Source of the DNA: Frigoribacterium faeni
Lineage (GTDB): Bacteria; Actinomycetota; Actinomycetes; Actinomycetales; Microbacteriaceae
Direction: 5' to 3'
Length of the DNA: 64,000 bases
NCBI RefSeq assembly: GCF_011761235.1
Contig: NZ_JAAOYW010000002.1
Span: 992,001 to 1,056,000, forward strand
Positions 1 through 8,662 of the stretch are shown here, piece after piece. Numbering within the stretch: position 1 is the stretch's first letter; each line of letters starts with the position of its first letter. The notes beneath the pieces were generated by a model. The model ran no database searches and was not told where the DNA came from. It was given only the letters and a program-made list of their open reading frames with translations. A program made the position numbers and the translations under genes.

Positions 1-2
1 CC

Positions 3-743
3 GTGCTGCGGCAGATCCGCGCCCACGACCGGGCCGACGCCGAGATGGCCGAGGTGCGTCAGCTCGCGGCCCAGGGCCAGGAGGCGGCACGGGCCCGCCT
101 GCGCGACCTCGTCGCCGCGCCGTGGCTGCGGAGGGTGCTCGTGGTCGGCGTCGGACTGGCGATCGCCCAGCAGCTCACCGGCATCAACTCGATCATGTAC
201 TACGGCACGCAGGTGCTGCAGCAGTCCGGCTTCTCGCAGTCGGGCGCGCTCGTCGCCAACGTCGGGGCCGGCGTCGTCGCCGTCGCGGCCATGCTCGTCG
301 CCCTGCGGGTCATCGACCGCGTGGGCCGCCGCACGATGCTCATCGTCGGCTTCGCGGGCATCGCCGTGTTCCACCTGCTGATCGGGCTGTCGTCGGTGCT
401 CGTGCCCGAGGGCACCGCCCGGGCCGTCGTCGTGCTGGTGTTCGTGATCTGCTTCGTCGGCACCATGCAGGGCACCATCGGCCCGCTCGTCTGGCTGATG
501 CTGTCCGAGATCTTCCCGCTGCGACTGCGCGGCGTCGGCACGGGGGTCACCGTGCTCGTGCTCTGGTCGACGAACTTCCTCGTCAGCCTCACGTTCCCGA
601 TGCTGGTCGCCGGCATCGGCATCTCGACGACCTTCTTCGTCTTCGCGGTGCTGAACGCGGCCTCGCTCGTCTTCGCGATCACGCGCGTGCCCGAGACGCG
701 CGGCCGCTCGCTCGAGCAGCTCGAGGAGGAGCTGCGCGGCTGA
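3..743 (+). CDS. Sugar-porter MFS transporter, C-terminal part (5' truncated by window)
   Basis: This is the C-terminal half of a major facilitator superfamily sugar porter. The visible protein starts in the central cytoplasmic loop and has about six membrane segments. Family signatures are QQLTGINSIMYYG at the start of TM7, the RVGRR loop between TM8 and TM9, and PETRGRSLEQLEEEL after the last helix. Family members have 12 helices and 450-500 residues, so about half is missing beyond the left edge and the true start is not visible. It should import a sugar or polyol by proton symport across the cytoplasmic membrane; the substrate cannot be read from this half. A family A hairpin follows the stop by about 40 bp. 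Confidence 0.9.
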   Translation: MLRQIRAHDRADAEMAEVRQLAAQGQEAARARLRDLVAAPWLRRVLVVGVGLAIAQQLTGINSIMYYGTQVLQQSGFSQSGALVANVGAGVVAVAAMLVALRVIDRVGRRTMLIVGFAGIAVFHLLIGLSSVLVPEGTARAVVVLVFVICFVGTMQGTIGPLVWLMLSEIFPLRLRGVGTGVTVLVLWSTNFLVSLTFPMLVAGIGISTTFFVFAVLNAASLVFAITRVPETRGRSLEQLEEELRG

Positions 744-784
744 GGCGCGGCGCTGCGGGCTGTTGCCGCCTGCTGCCGCCTGCT

Positions 785-854
785 CGAGGGCGGGTGTTCC
801 GGGCCGAGGGCGGGTCGGCGGCGACCCGCCCTCGGCCCGGAAGACCCGCCCTCG
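785..854. repeat. Hairpin repeat family A, copy 1 (70 bp)
   Basis: A 70-bp near-perfect palindrome with two 16-bp blocks per arm and a 6-nt loop. Each left arm holds GGGCGGGT twice, 20 bp apart, and each right arm ACCCGCC twice. Only one outer-stem position is mismatched. It lies between the sugar transporter and the alpha/beta hydrolase. Other copies are at 3174, 4279, 21395 and 29681, with a diverged relative at 26502. There is no T-tract, so it is not a canonical intrinsic terminator. Confidence 0.9.
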
Positions 855-892
855 GCTCGGCTCGGGCCCTTGCCCGACCCGCACGGGGCTCG

Positions 893-898
893 TAGGTT
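893..898 (+). promoter_or_regulatory. Predicted -10 element (TAGGTT) of the hydrolase operon
   Basis: A TAnnnT hexamer about 65 bp before the hydrolase start. It would give a leader of about 60 nt that carries a GGAAGGA Shine-Dalgarno. No clear -35 is visible. Confidence 0.4.
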
Positions 899-964
899 CA
901 GGGCAGGCCGTCGGCGTCCTCGGGCGCGGCGGACGGACCTGCCCGCCCCCTGGAAGGACCCTCG

Positions 965-1735
965 ATGGACATCCTCTTCGTGCACGGCGCCCTGGTGCGC
1001 GACGGCCAGTGGTGGTGGCGGCCGACCGCCGAGCTGATGGAGGCGCAGACCGGCGTCCGCAGCCGCTCCCTGGCCCTGCCCTCGTGCGGCGAGCGACCGG
1101 CCGACGGCCGCCGCGACACGAGCATCGGCGCGGGCGCGGGCGCGGGCGCGGTCGCGGGCGCGGACACCGCCCCCGACGCACCCGCGACGGGCCTCGTCGC
1201 CGACGCCGCCGCCCTGCGCCGGCTCCTCGACGAGACCGACGAGGCGATCGTGGTCGCGCACTCCTACGGCGGCACCGTCCTGGCCGAGGCCGGTGCGCAC
1301 CCGGCCGTGGCGCACCTCCTGCTCGTCTCGTCGTACCTGCCCGAGGTGGGGCTCTCGCAGGGAGCGGTCATGGGCGGCGAGGCCGATCCCGTGCGCATCG
1401 CCGACGCGGGCGACGGACGCCTCGGCGTCGCGGGCTACGACGCGGACTCGTTCGGGGCGCGGTTCCTGCAGGACGGCACGCCCGAGCAGCAGCGCGAGGC
1501 CTTCCGCCGCGTGACGACGCAGGACGCCGCCTCGTTCGGGACGCCCACCACCCGGGCCGGCTGGCAGGGCGTCGACTCCACCTACCTCGTCTGCGTCGAC
1601 GACCGCAGCACCTCCGTCGCCCTGCAGCGCGAGCACGCCGCGCGTGCCACGCGCTCGGTCGACCTGCCCACCGGGCACCACCCCTTCGTCACCCGGCCCG
1701 ACCTCGTCGTCGAGCAGCTGAGGGCGTTCGTGTGA
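965..1735 (+). CDS. Alpha/beta hydrolase
   Basis: A cytosolic alpha/beta-hydrolase-fold protein of 256 residues. The N-terminal FVHGAL is the oxyanion-hole HG motif. The nucleophile elbow is AHSYGG with Ser100. A catalytic histidine is in TGHHPF near residue 238, and the acid is probably in the CVDDRST strand near 211. This layout matches small esterase-like members. Residues about 50-75 are a Gly-Ala-rich low-complexity insertion ahead of the lid. The ATG is preceded by GGAAGGA. The stop overlaps the GTG of the next gene by 4 bp, so the two are translationally coupled. The substrate is not predictable. Confidence 0.85.
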   Translation: MDILFVHGALVRDGQWWWRPTAELMEAQTGVRSRSLALPSCGERPADGRRDTSIGAGAGAGAVAGADTAPDAPATGLVADAAALRRLLDETDEAIVVAHSYGGTVLAEAGAHPAVAHLLLVSSYLPEVGLSQGAVMGGEADPVRIADAGDGRLGVAGYDADSFGARFLQDGTPEQQREAFRRVTTQDAASFGTPTTRAGWQGVDSTYLVCVDDRSTSVALQREHAARATRSVDLPTGHHPFVTRPDLVVEQLRAFV

Positions 1736-2532
1736 GCGCGGCGGACCGCGGCCGCCCGACCGACGGGCGGCGCGCGAGGACCGAGGCCGAGGAGGCGGGC
1801 GCCGGCCGGGCGGGGACGTCCGGCCCCCAGGGCCCGCCGACTCCGCAGGCTCCGCTGGCCCCGGAGGCTCCGCTGACGCCGGCCCCGGCCCCGGCCCTGA
1901 CCCCGATGTCGGGGTCGACCCGCACGACGCTGGTCGCCGGCGTGCTCGTGGGGCTGTCGGCGGTGCTCGCCCTCGTCGGCCTGGCCGCCGCCTCCTCGCT
2001 GCTGCACACCGCCGGGCCCCTGCTCGCGCTCGCGGGAGCGGTGCTGCTCGTCGTGGGCGTCCGGGGCGAGACCGGGCTCGGGCGGGTCTCCGCGCTCGCG
2101 TCGGCGGGGATCGTGCTGCTCTTCGTGCCCGACGTCGTCGGACAGGCGCTGTCGTCGACCGTGCGGGAGCTCGGGCCCGACGGCGGTGCCCAGGTGCTGC
2201 TCACGGCGCTCGCCGTGCTGCGTCTCGCGTCGCTCGCGGTCGCCCTCGCGGCGGTCGTCGTGGTGCTGCGCCGACGGCTCCTCGAGCCCTGGGCACGGCG
2301 GGCCCTGGTCGCGGTGGTCGCCGTCCGGGCGTTCTTCGCCGTGCTCTCGTTCGTGCCGTCGGTCACGCTGGAGCTCGCGGTCGTCACGGCGCGCGTGGAC
2401 CTGCTCGTCCCCGTGCTGCTGCTGGCGCTGGGCGTCGCCCTGGCGCTGCACGGACGGGGCGACCGGGTGCGCGCGCGGACCGGTCGCGGGCTCGAGGCGT
2501 GGCGGTCGAGCACGGACGTCGTGCGCCGCTGA
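1732..2532 (+). CDS. Polytopic membrane protein of unknown function
   Basis: I do not recognise the family. The 266-residue protein starts at a GTG overlapping the hydrolase stop (GTGA). Residues 1-60 are a Pro/Ala-rich low-complexity segment. About six hydrophobic helices follow, with a short Arg-rich cytoplasmic tail. The lack of charged residues inside the helices gives no hint of transport. Coupling to the alpha/beta hydrolase suggests the two are co-expressed. A more internal start, such as the ATG of the MSGSTR segment, is possible because the N-terminal stretch is weakly constrained. Confidence 0.7.
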   Translation: MSAADRGRPTDGRRARTEAEEAGAGRAGTSGPQGPPTPQAPLAPEAPLTPAPAPALTPMSGSTRTTLVAGVLVGLSAVLALVGLAAASSLLHTAGPLLALAGAVLLVVGVRGETGLGRVSALASAGIVLLFVPDVVGQALSSTVRELGPDGGAQVLLTALAVLRLASLAVALAAVVVVLRRRLLEPWARRALVAVVAVRAFFAVLSFVPSVTLELAVVTARVDLLVPVLLLALGVALALHGRGDRVRARTGRGLEAWRSSTDVVRR

Positions 2533-2579
2533 CCGCGGTCGCCGAGCTACGGCCGACGCGACGCGGCAGGGCCCGCGCA

Positions 2580-2640
2580 GTGCGGCCCGTGCGGCAGGGC
2601 CCGTGCGGCAGGCCCCGTGCGGCAGGCCCCGTGCGGCTCG
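2580..2640. repeat. Short tandem repeat with GTGCGGCAGG core
   Basis: About four imperfect units of 14-15 bp, each containing GTGCGGCAGG, lie in the gap before the GNAT gene. They do not encode a conserved product. This looks like slippage-prone intergenic DNA. Confidence 0.7.
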
Positions 2641-2694
2641 GGCCGCCCGGCGGGACCCGGTCTGCGACGATGTCGTGAGAGCGAGAGGACCCGC

Positions 2695-3165
2695 ATGACC
2701 TGGCAGATCGAGGTCGTCCCGTACGACCACCCGGAGGCCGACGAGCTGCGCCGGGCGCAGCGCCGCGAGCTGGACGACCGCTACGGCAGCGACGACCACG
2801 AGCCGGGCACGCCGCCCAGTGCCGACGACGTGCCCGTCTTCGTGGTCGCGAGGACCGCCTCCGGCGCCGCGGTCGCGTGCGGGGGGCTCCGTCCGCTGCC
2901 GGACGAGGTCGCCGGACCCGGCTCCGTCGAGGTCAAGCGCATGTTCGTCGACCCCTCCGCCCGCGGCTCGGGGGTCGCCGCCGCGGTGCTCCGAGCCCTC
3001 GAGGAGGAGGCGCGCGGCCTGGGCGCGCACCGCGTCGTCCTCGAGACGGGCACCCTGCAGCCCGACGCGATCCGGTTCTACGCCCGGGAGGGGTACGAGC
3101 AGGTGCCGCTGTTCGGGGCGTACGTCGGGAGCGGCAACTCGGTCTGCTTCGGGCGCGAGCTGTAG
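2695..3165 (+). CDS. GNAT family N-acetyltransferase
   Basis: A 156-residue single-domain GCN5-related acetyltransferase expected to move an acetyl group from acetyl-CoA to an amine. The central strand [20 protein letters not shown] carries motif A (RGSGVA, equivalent to Q/RxxGxG/A), which binds the CoA pyrophosphate. Motif B follows in the [14 protein letters not shown] segment. The length fits a complete stand-alone member. The ATG is preceded by GAGAGGA. A family A hairpin begins 9 bp after the stop. Substrate unknown. Confidence 0.88.
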   Translation: MTWQIEVVPYDHPEADELRRAQRRELDDRYGSDDHEPGTPPSADDVPVFVVARTASGAAVACGGLRPLPDEVAGPGSVEVKRMFVDPSARGSGVAAAVLRALEEEARGLGAHRVVLETGTLQPDAIRFYAREGYEQVPLFGAYVGSGNSVCFGREL

Positions 3166-3173
3166 CCCCGGCT

Positions 3174-3243
3174 CGAGGGCGGGTGTTCCGGGCCGAGGGC
3201 GGGTCGGCGGCGACCCGCCCTCGGCCCGGAAGACCCGCCGTCG
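3174..3243. repeat. Hairpin repeat family A, copy 2 (70 bp)
   Basis: Same 70-bp length, two-block arms and GGCGGC loop as copy 1. The last block reads CCGTCG instead of CCCTCG, adding one mismatch. It begins 9 bp after the GNAT stop codon, before the DUF805 gene on the same strand. Confidence 0.9.
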
Positions 3244-3314
3244 GCGGCTCGAGCGCGCGTGTGCGTGCGAGCGACCGCGTGCTGCCCGGCGGGCGCGGCG
3301 TCCGGGCCGGCCGC

Positions 3315-3320
3315 TACTCT
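3315..3320 (+). promoter_or_regulatory. Predicted -10 element (TACTCT) of the DUF805 gene
   Basis: A TAnnnT hexamer 38 bp before the ATG, leaving room for a short leader with a GAGGGGG Shine-Dalgarno. Confidence 0.4.
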
Positions 3321-3358
3321 GGGCAGGTCGCGAGGGGCGACGGATCGAGGGGGACGAC

Positions 3359-4243
3359 ATGACCGACGCACGAGACCACGAGCAGCACGGCGACGCGGGG
3401 CAGCAGCCGCCGGCGGGGGCTCCGCCGTACGGGCAGGCGCCGGACGGGCAGGCGCCGTACGGGCAGCAGGCTCCGGGGCAGTCCCCGTACGGGCAGTCTC
3501 TCTCCGGGCAGGCGCCGGACAGACACGCCCCTCACGGGCAGGCGCCGGACGAGCAGTCCCCGTACGGGCAGCCGGCCTTCGGCCAGTCTCCCTCCGGCCA
3601 GGCGCCCTCCGGCCAGGCTCCGTACGGGCAAGCGCCGTATGGGCAAGCGCCGTATGGGCAGGCGCCGTACGGCCAGGCGCCCTATGGGCAGGCGCCCTAC
3701 GGCCAGGCGCCGTACGGCCAGCCTGCCTACGGCCAGCCGCAGCAGCCCTGGGCGACGCAGTCCGCCGGGCTGCCGCCGGGGGTGTCCCCGCGTCTCGCGG
3801 ACGGGAGGGTCCCGCTGTGGGCCCCGCTCTACGACGCCGGACTCGTCGAGTCGGTCAAGCGCTACGTGCGCAAGTACGCGGACTTCACCGGCCGCGCCAG
3901 CCGGAGCGAGTACTGGTGGGTCGCACTCGCCTCGACCGTCGTGTACCTCGGGCTGGGCCTCGTCGGGGCGATCGCCGGCATCCCCGGTGCGACCGTGCAC
4001 GCCGACGGCTCGTCGGATCCCGGCCCCGGCTTCTTCCCGTTCACCATCCTGCTGGCGCTGATCTTCTTCGCCACGATCGTGCCGAACCTCTCCCTCGGGG
4101 CGCGGCGGCTCCATGACGTGGGCCTGAGCGGGTGGCTGCTGCTGCTCGCCATCGTCCCGTACCTCGGCAGCCTCGCGCTCTTCGTGCTGTCGCTGCTCGG
4201 CCCGAAGGCCGTCGGCGCCGACTACGACCGACCCCGCCCGTAG
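3359..4243 (+). CDS. DUF805 membrane protein with N-terminal YGQAP-type repeats
   Basis: The 294-residue protein has two parts. Residues about 18-125 are low-complexity repeats of QAPYG-like pentapeptides; the later units are nearly identical 15-bp DNA repeats (about 3620-3720). The C-terminal 150 residues form a DUF805 domain: an entry segment ([16 protein letters not shown]), three to four membrane helices and the conserved [17 protein letters not shown] motif. DUF805 proteins are inner-membrane proteins of unknown function. The Pro/Gln/Tyr-rich tail resembles extensions on many actinobacterial membrane proteins. Repeat number could vary by slippage. Confidence 0.88.
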   Translation: MTDARDHEQHGDAGQQPPAGAPPYGQAPDGQAPYGQQAPGQSPYGQSLSGQAPDRHAPHGQAPDEQSPYGQPAFGQSPSGQAPSGQAPYGQAPYGQAPYGQAPYGQAPYGQAPYGQAPYGQPAYGQPQQPWATQSAGLPPGVSPRLADGRVPLWAPLYDAGLVESVKRYVRKYADFTGRASRSEYWWVALASTVVYLGLGLVGAIAGIPGATVHADGSSDPGPGFFPFTILLALIFFATIVPNLSLGARRLHDVGLSGWLLLLAIVPYLGSLALFVLSLLGPKAVGADYDRPRP

Positions 4244-4278
4244 CGCCGGCGCCGGCGCGGCCGCGCCGCGCCCCCGCT

Positions 4279-4348
4279 CGAGGGCGGGTGTTCCGGGCCG
4301 AGGGCGGGTCGGCGGCGACCCGCCCTCGACCCGGAAGACCCGCCGTCG
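4279..4348. repeat. Hairpin repeat family A, copy 3 (70 bp)
   Basis: A 70-bp copy between the convergent ends of the DUF805 gene and the histidine kinase gene. It differs from copy 1 at two right-arm positions. A bidirectional terminator role is possible here but is not supported by the tandem-gene copies. Confidence 0.9.
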
Positions 4349-4374
4349 GCGGGTGAGCTGCCGCGCAGGCCGGG

Positions 4375-6066
4375 TCAGCGCGGCAGCGTGAGCCGGAACA
4401 CGGCTCCGCCCCCGGCAGGCGGCTCCTCGCACACGAGGTCGCCGCCGTGCGCCCGCGCGATGCCGCGGGCGATGGGCAGGCCCAGGCCCGCGCCTCCGTC
4501 GCCGGTCCGCCGGGCCTCGTCGAGCCGCACCAGCCGGTCGAAGACGCGCTCGCGGTCGGCCTCCGGCACCCCGGGACCGTCGTCGGCGACGAGCACCGCC
4601 ACCTCGTCCGGCGCGGAGCCGTCGATCGTCAGCAGCACCGAGCCCGTGCCGCCCGTGGCCCGGGCCGCGTTGTCGACCAGGTTTCCGAGCACCTGGGCGA
4701 GCCGCCCGGCGTCCCCGCGCACGACGACCGCACCGGCACCGCCCGCACCCGCGCCGCCCGGCGCACGAGCACCGGCACCGGCACCGCCCGCACCCGCACC
4801 TGCCCCGCGCCCCGCCACCCGCAGCGCGAGCCCCGGCCGGCGCAGCCGCTGGCCCTCCACGACCGAGGCGACCAGCGCCTCCACGTCCACGGGCGCCACG
4901 TCGAGCTCGAGCCCGCGGTCGACGCGGGCCATCAGCAGCATGTCGTCGATGAGGCGCGAGGCCCGGGCCGCCTCCCGCACGACGTGCACGGCGAGGCGCT
5001 CGCGCTCGCCGGGGTCGACGTCGCCCGCAGACCGGACGAGCGTGTCGGCCGCGGCGCGCATCCCGGCCACGGGCGTGCGCAGCTCGTGCGCCGCGTCGGA
5101 CACGAACGCCCGCACCCGCTGCTCGGCCTCGAGCGCGGTCCGCTCGGCGGCCAGGGCCGTCCGCTCGGCGTCGAGCGCGATCCGCTCGGCCTCGAGCGCG
5201 GCCCGTTCGGCCCCCTCGACCCCGTCGAGCATCTCGTCGAACGCGACGGCGACGCGGCCGATCTCGGTCGACTCGTTCGCCGGCCGCAGCCGCCGCCCCC
5301 GGTCGCCGCTCGCGATGGAGCGCGCCACCGACGTCATCCGGTCGAGCGGCCGCAGCGTCGCCCGCACGACGAGCACGAGCCCCGCCGCCGCCGCCACGAG
5401 GAACACCGCCGACGCTGCCACCATCACCCAGCGCAGCTGCGTCAGCGTCTGCCCGACCGAGCTCGAGTCGGCCGTCAGGGTGATCGTCGACCCGTCGCTG
5501 AGCTCGCTCACGAGCGTGGTCACCTCGTCGTCGGCGGTCACGCTCGACGAGGTGACGGTGACGTCCGAGGAGGCGCCCGCCGCGTCCTGCCCCGGGGTCG
5601 GGGCATCTGCGGTGGCGTCGCCGGTCGCGGCGTCGGTGCCCGCGCCTCCTGCGCCCCGGCCCGGTCCGGCCGGCAGGCCGTCGCCGAGGGCGGGCGGCCC
5701 CGCGCGCAGCTCGTCGGGGGAGGGGCCGGCCACGATCGCCCCGCCGTCGGCGTCGCGGATCACGACCGAGAGGCCCTGCGCCGAGAGCCGGTCGGCCAGG
5801 TCGTCGCCGTCGACGGTGCCGACGAGCGCCGCCGCGGCGGAGGCCCGGTCGCGGAGGCGGTCCTCGACCTGGGCGCGGAGCCGCTGGCCCAGCGTCGCCT
5901 CGACCGCGACGGCCAGCCCCGCCAGCAGCAGGGCGAGCAGCACGAGCACGGCGACGACGGTCCGGGCGCGCAGCGAGCCCGTGCGGAGGCGCGGCGCCGC
6001 CGGGTCGGGACCGGTCTCGGGTGCCCGGCCCGCGCCTCCTCGGCTCGGCCCGACCGCGTCGCTCAC
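4375..6066 (-). CDS. Two-component sensor histidine kinase
   Basis: A membrane-bound sensor kinase of 563 residues. TM1 is at about 36-56. The extracytoplasmic part (57-210) includes a Gly/Ala/Asp-rich low-complexity stretch. TM2 is at about 213-235, followed by a HAMP linker. An unusual set of ERxALxAERxAL heptads (about 287-318) forms a coiled-coil extension. The HisKA box DAAHELRTP puts the phospho-acceptor at His327. The ATPase domain has LVDNAARA (N box), DDGPGVPE (G1) and GAGLGLPIARG (G2). The start overlaps the response-regulator stop by 4 bp, so the pair forms an operon. The signal is unknown; the divergent secreted protein at 6902 is a possible target. Confidence 0.93.
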   Translation of the reverse strand: MSDAVGPSRGGAGRAPETGPDPAAPRLRTGSLRARTVVAVLVLLALLLAGLAVAVEATLGQRLRAQVEDRLRDRASAAAALVGTVDGDDLADRLSAQGLSVVIRDADGGAIVAGPSPDELRAGPPALGDGLPAGPGRGAGGAGTDAATGDATADAPTPGQDAAGASSDVTVTSSSVTADDEVTTLVSELSDGSTITLTADSSSVGQTLTQLRWVMVAASAVFLVAAAAGLVLVVRATLRPLDRMTSVARSIASGDRGRRLRPANESTEIGRVAVAFDEMLDGVEGAERAALEAERIALDAERTALAAERTALEAEQRVRAFVSDAAHELRTPVAGMRAAADTLVRSAGDVDPGERERLAVHVVREAARASRLIDDMLLMARVDRGLELDVAPVDVEALVASVVEGQRLRRPGLALRVAGRGAGAGAGGAGAGARAPGGAGAGGAGAVVVRGDAGRLAQVLGNLVDNAARATGGTGSVLLTIDGSAPDEVAVLVADDGPGVPEADRERVFDRLVRLDEARRTGDGGAGLGLPIARGIARAHGGDLVCEEPPAGGGAVFRLTLPR

Positions 6067-6731
6067 GCGCTCATCCGGTAGCCGAGGCCGCGCACCGTGT
6101 GGATCAGCCGCGGGCCCTCACGCTCCATCTTCTTGCGGAGCGAGCTGAGGTGCACCTCGACGAGGTTGGGGTCGTAGTCGTCGTAGCCCCACACCTGCGT
6201 CAGGATCTGCGTCTTCGAGACCGTCCGCCCCCGGCTCTCGGCGAGGAACGTGAGCAGGCGCTGCTCGGTCGCGGTGAGGTCGAGCGCGACCCCAGAGCGG
6301 GTGGTGACCGCCGCCTCCGGGTCGACGACCAGGTCGGCCACCTCGATGACGGCGGGCACGCGGCCGCGGCGGCGCAGCACGGCGGTGATCCGGGCCAGCA
6401 GCTCGGCGACCGAGAACGGCTTGACGACGTAGTCGTCGACGCCCTCGGCGAAGCCCCGGAGGCGGTCGTCCAGCTCGTCACGCGCCGTCAGCATGACGAC
6501 GGCCGCGTCGCTGCTCGTGCGGACGGTCGCCGCGAGGCGGATGCCGCTCGCCCCGGGCAGCATCCAGTCGAGCACGACGAGGTCGGGGACGAACGCGCGG
6601 AGCGCCTCCGGCAGCTCGGAGCCGTCGGGGAGGCCGCGGACGGCGAAGCCCTCCGCGCCGAGGGCGGCGACGACGGACGAGAGCAGGGCAGGGTCGTCGT
6701 CGATCACGAGGACGCGGGCAGGGGAGATCAC
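6063..6731 (-). CDS. OmpR/PhoB-family response regulator
   Basis: A 222-residue DNA-binding regulator. The receiver domain has the acidic pocket at residues 11-13, the phosphorylated Asp55, Thr82 and Lys104 (VVKPF). The C-terminal winged helix includes LTATEQRLLTFLAESRG and the recognition-helix segment LVEVHLSSLRKKM, ending in TVRGLGYRM. It should be phosphorylated by the kinase encoded next in the operon. The GTG start lies 7 nt after a TACCGT element, so the mRNA is probably leaderless. No binding site could be assigned with confidence in the 170-bp divergent region. Confidence 0.93.
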   Translation of the reverse strand: MISPARVLVIDDDPALLSSVVAALGAEGFAVRGLPDGSELPEALRAFVPDLVVLDWMLPGASGIRLAATVRTSSDAAVVMLTARDELDDRLRGFAEGVDDYVVKPFSVAELLARITAVLRRRGRVPAVIEVADLVVDPEAAVTTRSGVALDLTATEQRLLTFLAESRGRTVSKTQILTQVWGYDDYDPNLVEVHLSSLRKKMEREGPRLIHTVRGLGYRMSA

Positions 6732-6738
6732 CGCCAGG

Positions 6739-6744
6739 ACGGTA
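6739..6744 (-). promoter_or_regulatory. Leaderless -10 element (TACCGT) of the response regulator
   Basis: Read on the minus strand, TACCGT is followed by 7 nt and then the GTG start. This is the spacing expected if transcription begins at the start codon. Confidence 0.6.
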
Positions 6745-6901
6745 CGGGGCCGAGATGCGCCGCCGCCGCCGGTCGCCTATGGAACCGCTGGGTGCCCCGG
6801 CGACTTAAGCGCTGCTTCAGGTGCGCTGCCGAGGTTGATCACAGCGGCGGACGAACGATCCGCACCACCTCCACCCCTCATCCCACTCGTCAGGAGACGA
6901 C

Positions 6902-7690
6902 ATGAACGACCAGCAGAACCCCTACGACGGCAGCGGCACGGGAGCCGGCGACGGCGACCGGCACCGCGACGGGCGCGACGGACGCGACGCGTCCGGGGCA
7001 CGGGACGCCTTCGGGGCGCCCCGTCAGGACGACCCGACCCGCGAGCTGCCCGTCGCGTCCGGCGTCGCGCCCGGCGTCGCTGCGCAGCAGGAGGCGCCCG
7101 TCTCGGGTCGCCGTCGGGTCTCGAAGCGACTGGCGCTCGGCCTCGGAGTGGCCGCGGCGGGGCTCGCCCTCGTCGGCGGCACCGCGGCCGTGGCGTCGTC
7201 CGGCGGCGGCGCGAGCACGCCCGTCGCGGCGACGTCGAGCGCGTCGCCCAGCGCCGGGGCGGACTCGGGCTCGGGCTCGGGGTCGGACGAAGGAGGCGCG
7301 GGAGACTCCCCCAAGGAGGCCGCCCCCACGCCCCCCGGCTCCGACTCCTCGGGGTCGCCGTCGACGGATGCGCCCGCGGCTCCCGCCGCCCCCGGCGACG
7401 AGGCCGACGGCGACGCCCCCGCCGGTCCGCTCGCGGGCGGCCCCGGCTGCGCCCCCGGCGCCGCCGGCGACGCCCCCGCGCCCGGCGACGCCCCCGCGCC
7501 CGGCGACGCCCCCGCGCCGGGCGCGGACGGCGCCGACGGCGCCGACCGCCCCACGCCGCCGGCCCCGCCGGCCGGCGCCCCCGCGCCCGGCGAGGACGGC
7601 GCCGACCGCCCCACGCCCCCGACCGACGCGCCCACCCCGCCGACGGACGCCCCGTCCGCGCCCGCCGACGAGTCCGCCACCGGCAGCTGA
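6902..7690 (+). CDS. Membrane-anchored low-complexity protein, function unknown
   Basis: A 262-residue protein with a charged Gly/Asp/Arg-rich cytoplasmic N-terminus (about 1-70), one hydrophobic segment at about 78-98 (LALGLGVAAAGLALVGGTAA) and a 160-residue exported tail almost entirely Ala, Pro, Gly, Asp and Ser. The tail includes repeats of GDAPAP and PTPPTDAP. No family is recognisable. CAGGAG precedes the ATG. It is divergent from the two-component operon with a 170-bp shared promoter region, an arrangement often seen for a target of the system; this is inference. The hairpin with damaged sequence begins 30 bp after the stop. Confidence 0.6.
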   Translation: MNDQQNPYDGSGTGAGDGDRHRDGRDGRDASGARDAFGAPRQDDPTRELPVASGVAPGVAAQQEAPVSGRRRVSKRLALGLGVAAAGLALVGGTAAVASSGGGASTPVAATSSASPSAGADSGSGSGSDEGGAGDSPKEAAPTPPGSDSSGSPSTDAPAAPAAPGDEADGDAPAGPLAGGPGCAPGAAGDAPAPGDAPAPGDAPAPGADGADGADRPTPPAPPAGAPAPGEDGADRPTPPTDAPTPPTDAPSAPADESATGS

Positions 7691-7720
7691 CGCCGCCGGC
7701 GCCGCCGCCCCGCTCCCCAA

Positions 7721-7896
<176 letters not shown>

Positions 7897-7950
7897 GGCC
7901 GTGCGGCCGCCGCCGCGCCGGGCCGCCCCCGGCGCCGCACCGCCCCGAGA

Positions 7951-8008
7951 CACCGGCGAGTGAACGGGACACCGCCCACTGACTCGGTGTTCCGTTCACT
8001 CGGCGGTG
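7951..8008. repeat. Hairpin repeat family F, copy 1 (58 bp)
   Basis: Arms of 24 bp start CACCGGCGAGTGAACGG and close with CCGTTCACTCGGCGGTG, with two mismatches and a loop of about 10 nt. A second copy of the same 58-bp length is at 8484. The two bracket the small membrane-protein gene at 8124. Confidence 0.85.
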
Positions 8009-8111
8009 CCCGGCGGCGGGGCGGAGGGTGCGGCGGTGCCCGGCGGCGGCGGGGGCGGAGGGCGCGGGCGTGTGCCTCCTCCTGGGACTGGGGGAGCCGA
8101 CCCGCGCCTCC

Positions 8112-8117
8112 TACGCT
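8112..8117 (+). promoter_or_regulatory. Leaderless -10 element (TACGCT)
   Basis: TACGCT is followed by 6 nt and the GTG start at 8124. It overlaps the end of a copy of the 13-mer ACCCGCGCCTCCT (8100-8112). Confidence 0.6.
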
Positions 8118-8123
8118 CCAGAC

Positions 8124-8423
8124 GTGTACGCCGAATTCGCTCCCCTGTCGCCCATCTACTCGGTGGCCGACGTCCTGGTCGTCCTGATCTGGCTCGCCGT
8201 CGTGGTCCTGAACGTCTGGGCGGCCGTGCTGGTCATCAGGGTCTGCCGGCGGTACCTGGCGCGGACCGATCCGCGATCCGAAGGGGTGCTCGGCCGACAG
8301 CCGCTGCCGAACGCTGCGCCGCTCGTCGGCGGCACCTGGGCGCGGGTCGGCGCAGGCGTGGTCGTCCCCGCTCTCGGCATCGGCGCGATCGGGGTCGCGC
8401 TGACGCTGCTCGCGATGCTCTGA
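8124..8423 (+). CDS. Small two-helix membrane protein, unknown function
   Basis: A 99-residue protein whose GTG start sits 6 nt after a TACGCT promoter element, which decides the start over upstream in-frame codons. Residues about 14-38 and 75-97 are hydrophobic helices joined by a basic loop (RVCRRYLARTDPRSEG). I recognise no family. It is flanked on both sides by family F hairpins, about 115 and 60 bp away. Codon use is like the neighbouring genes. Confidence 0.65.
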   Translation: MYAEFAPLSPIYSVADVLVVLIWLAVVVLNVWAAVLVIRVCRRYLARTDPRSEGVLGRQPLPNAAPLVGGTWARVGAGVVVPALGIGAIGVALTLLAML

Positions 8424-8483
8424 GCCGCATCGCCGCCGCCGTCGCTGCCGGTGCGCCGCGCTGCCGCACCCTTCCCCCTCCGA

Positions 8484-8541
8484 CACCGCCGAGTGGACCA
8501 TCCACCGCCGTAGTGGGCGGTGTTCCGTTCACTCGGCGGTG
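8484..8541. repeat. Hairpin repeat family F, copy 2 (58 bp)
   Basis: It has the same length and right arm as copy 1 (CCGTTCACTCGGCGGTG), but the left arm has diverged in the middle, reading GAGTGGACCATCCACCG. The stem is therefore partly broken. It lies in the 333-bp gap after the small membrane protein. Confidence 0.75.
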
Positions 8542-8616
8542 TCGGACGGCGGGGGAGGCGCGGGCCGGGCAAGCAGGCGCGCGTGCCGGGCGGGTGCACG
8601 GCAGGCGCCGAGCACG

Positions 8617-8632
8617 CAGACAGGTCCGTCTG
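8617..8632. promoter_or_regulatory. 16-bp palindrome, TetR-type operator candidate
   Basis: CAGACAGGTCCGTCTG is an inverted repeat of CAGAC with a 6-bp spacer, a form typical of TetR-family operators. It lies about 30 bp upstream of the predicted -35 of the SGNH-like gene. No cognate regulator is adjacent. Confidence 0.4.
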
Positions 8633-8662
8633 TCCGCAACGCGAGTGCTCGCCCGCCGAGCC

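Noticed and set aside
785-4348. Family A hairpins as simple rho-independent terminators
   Set aside because: There is no T-tract, some copies lie between tandem genes and one is inside a coding region.
6801-6830. Direct GCGCTG repeats as the response-regulator operator
   Set aside because: The two copies are 14 bp apart, not the 11-bp period usual for OmpR-type regulators, and the word is common in this genome.
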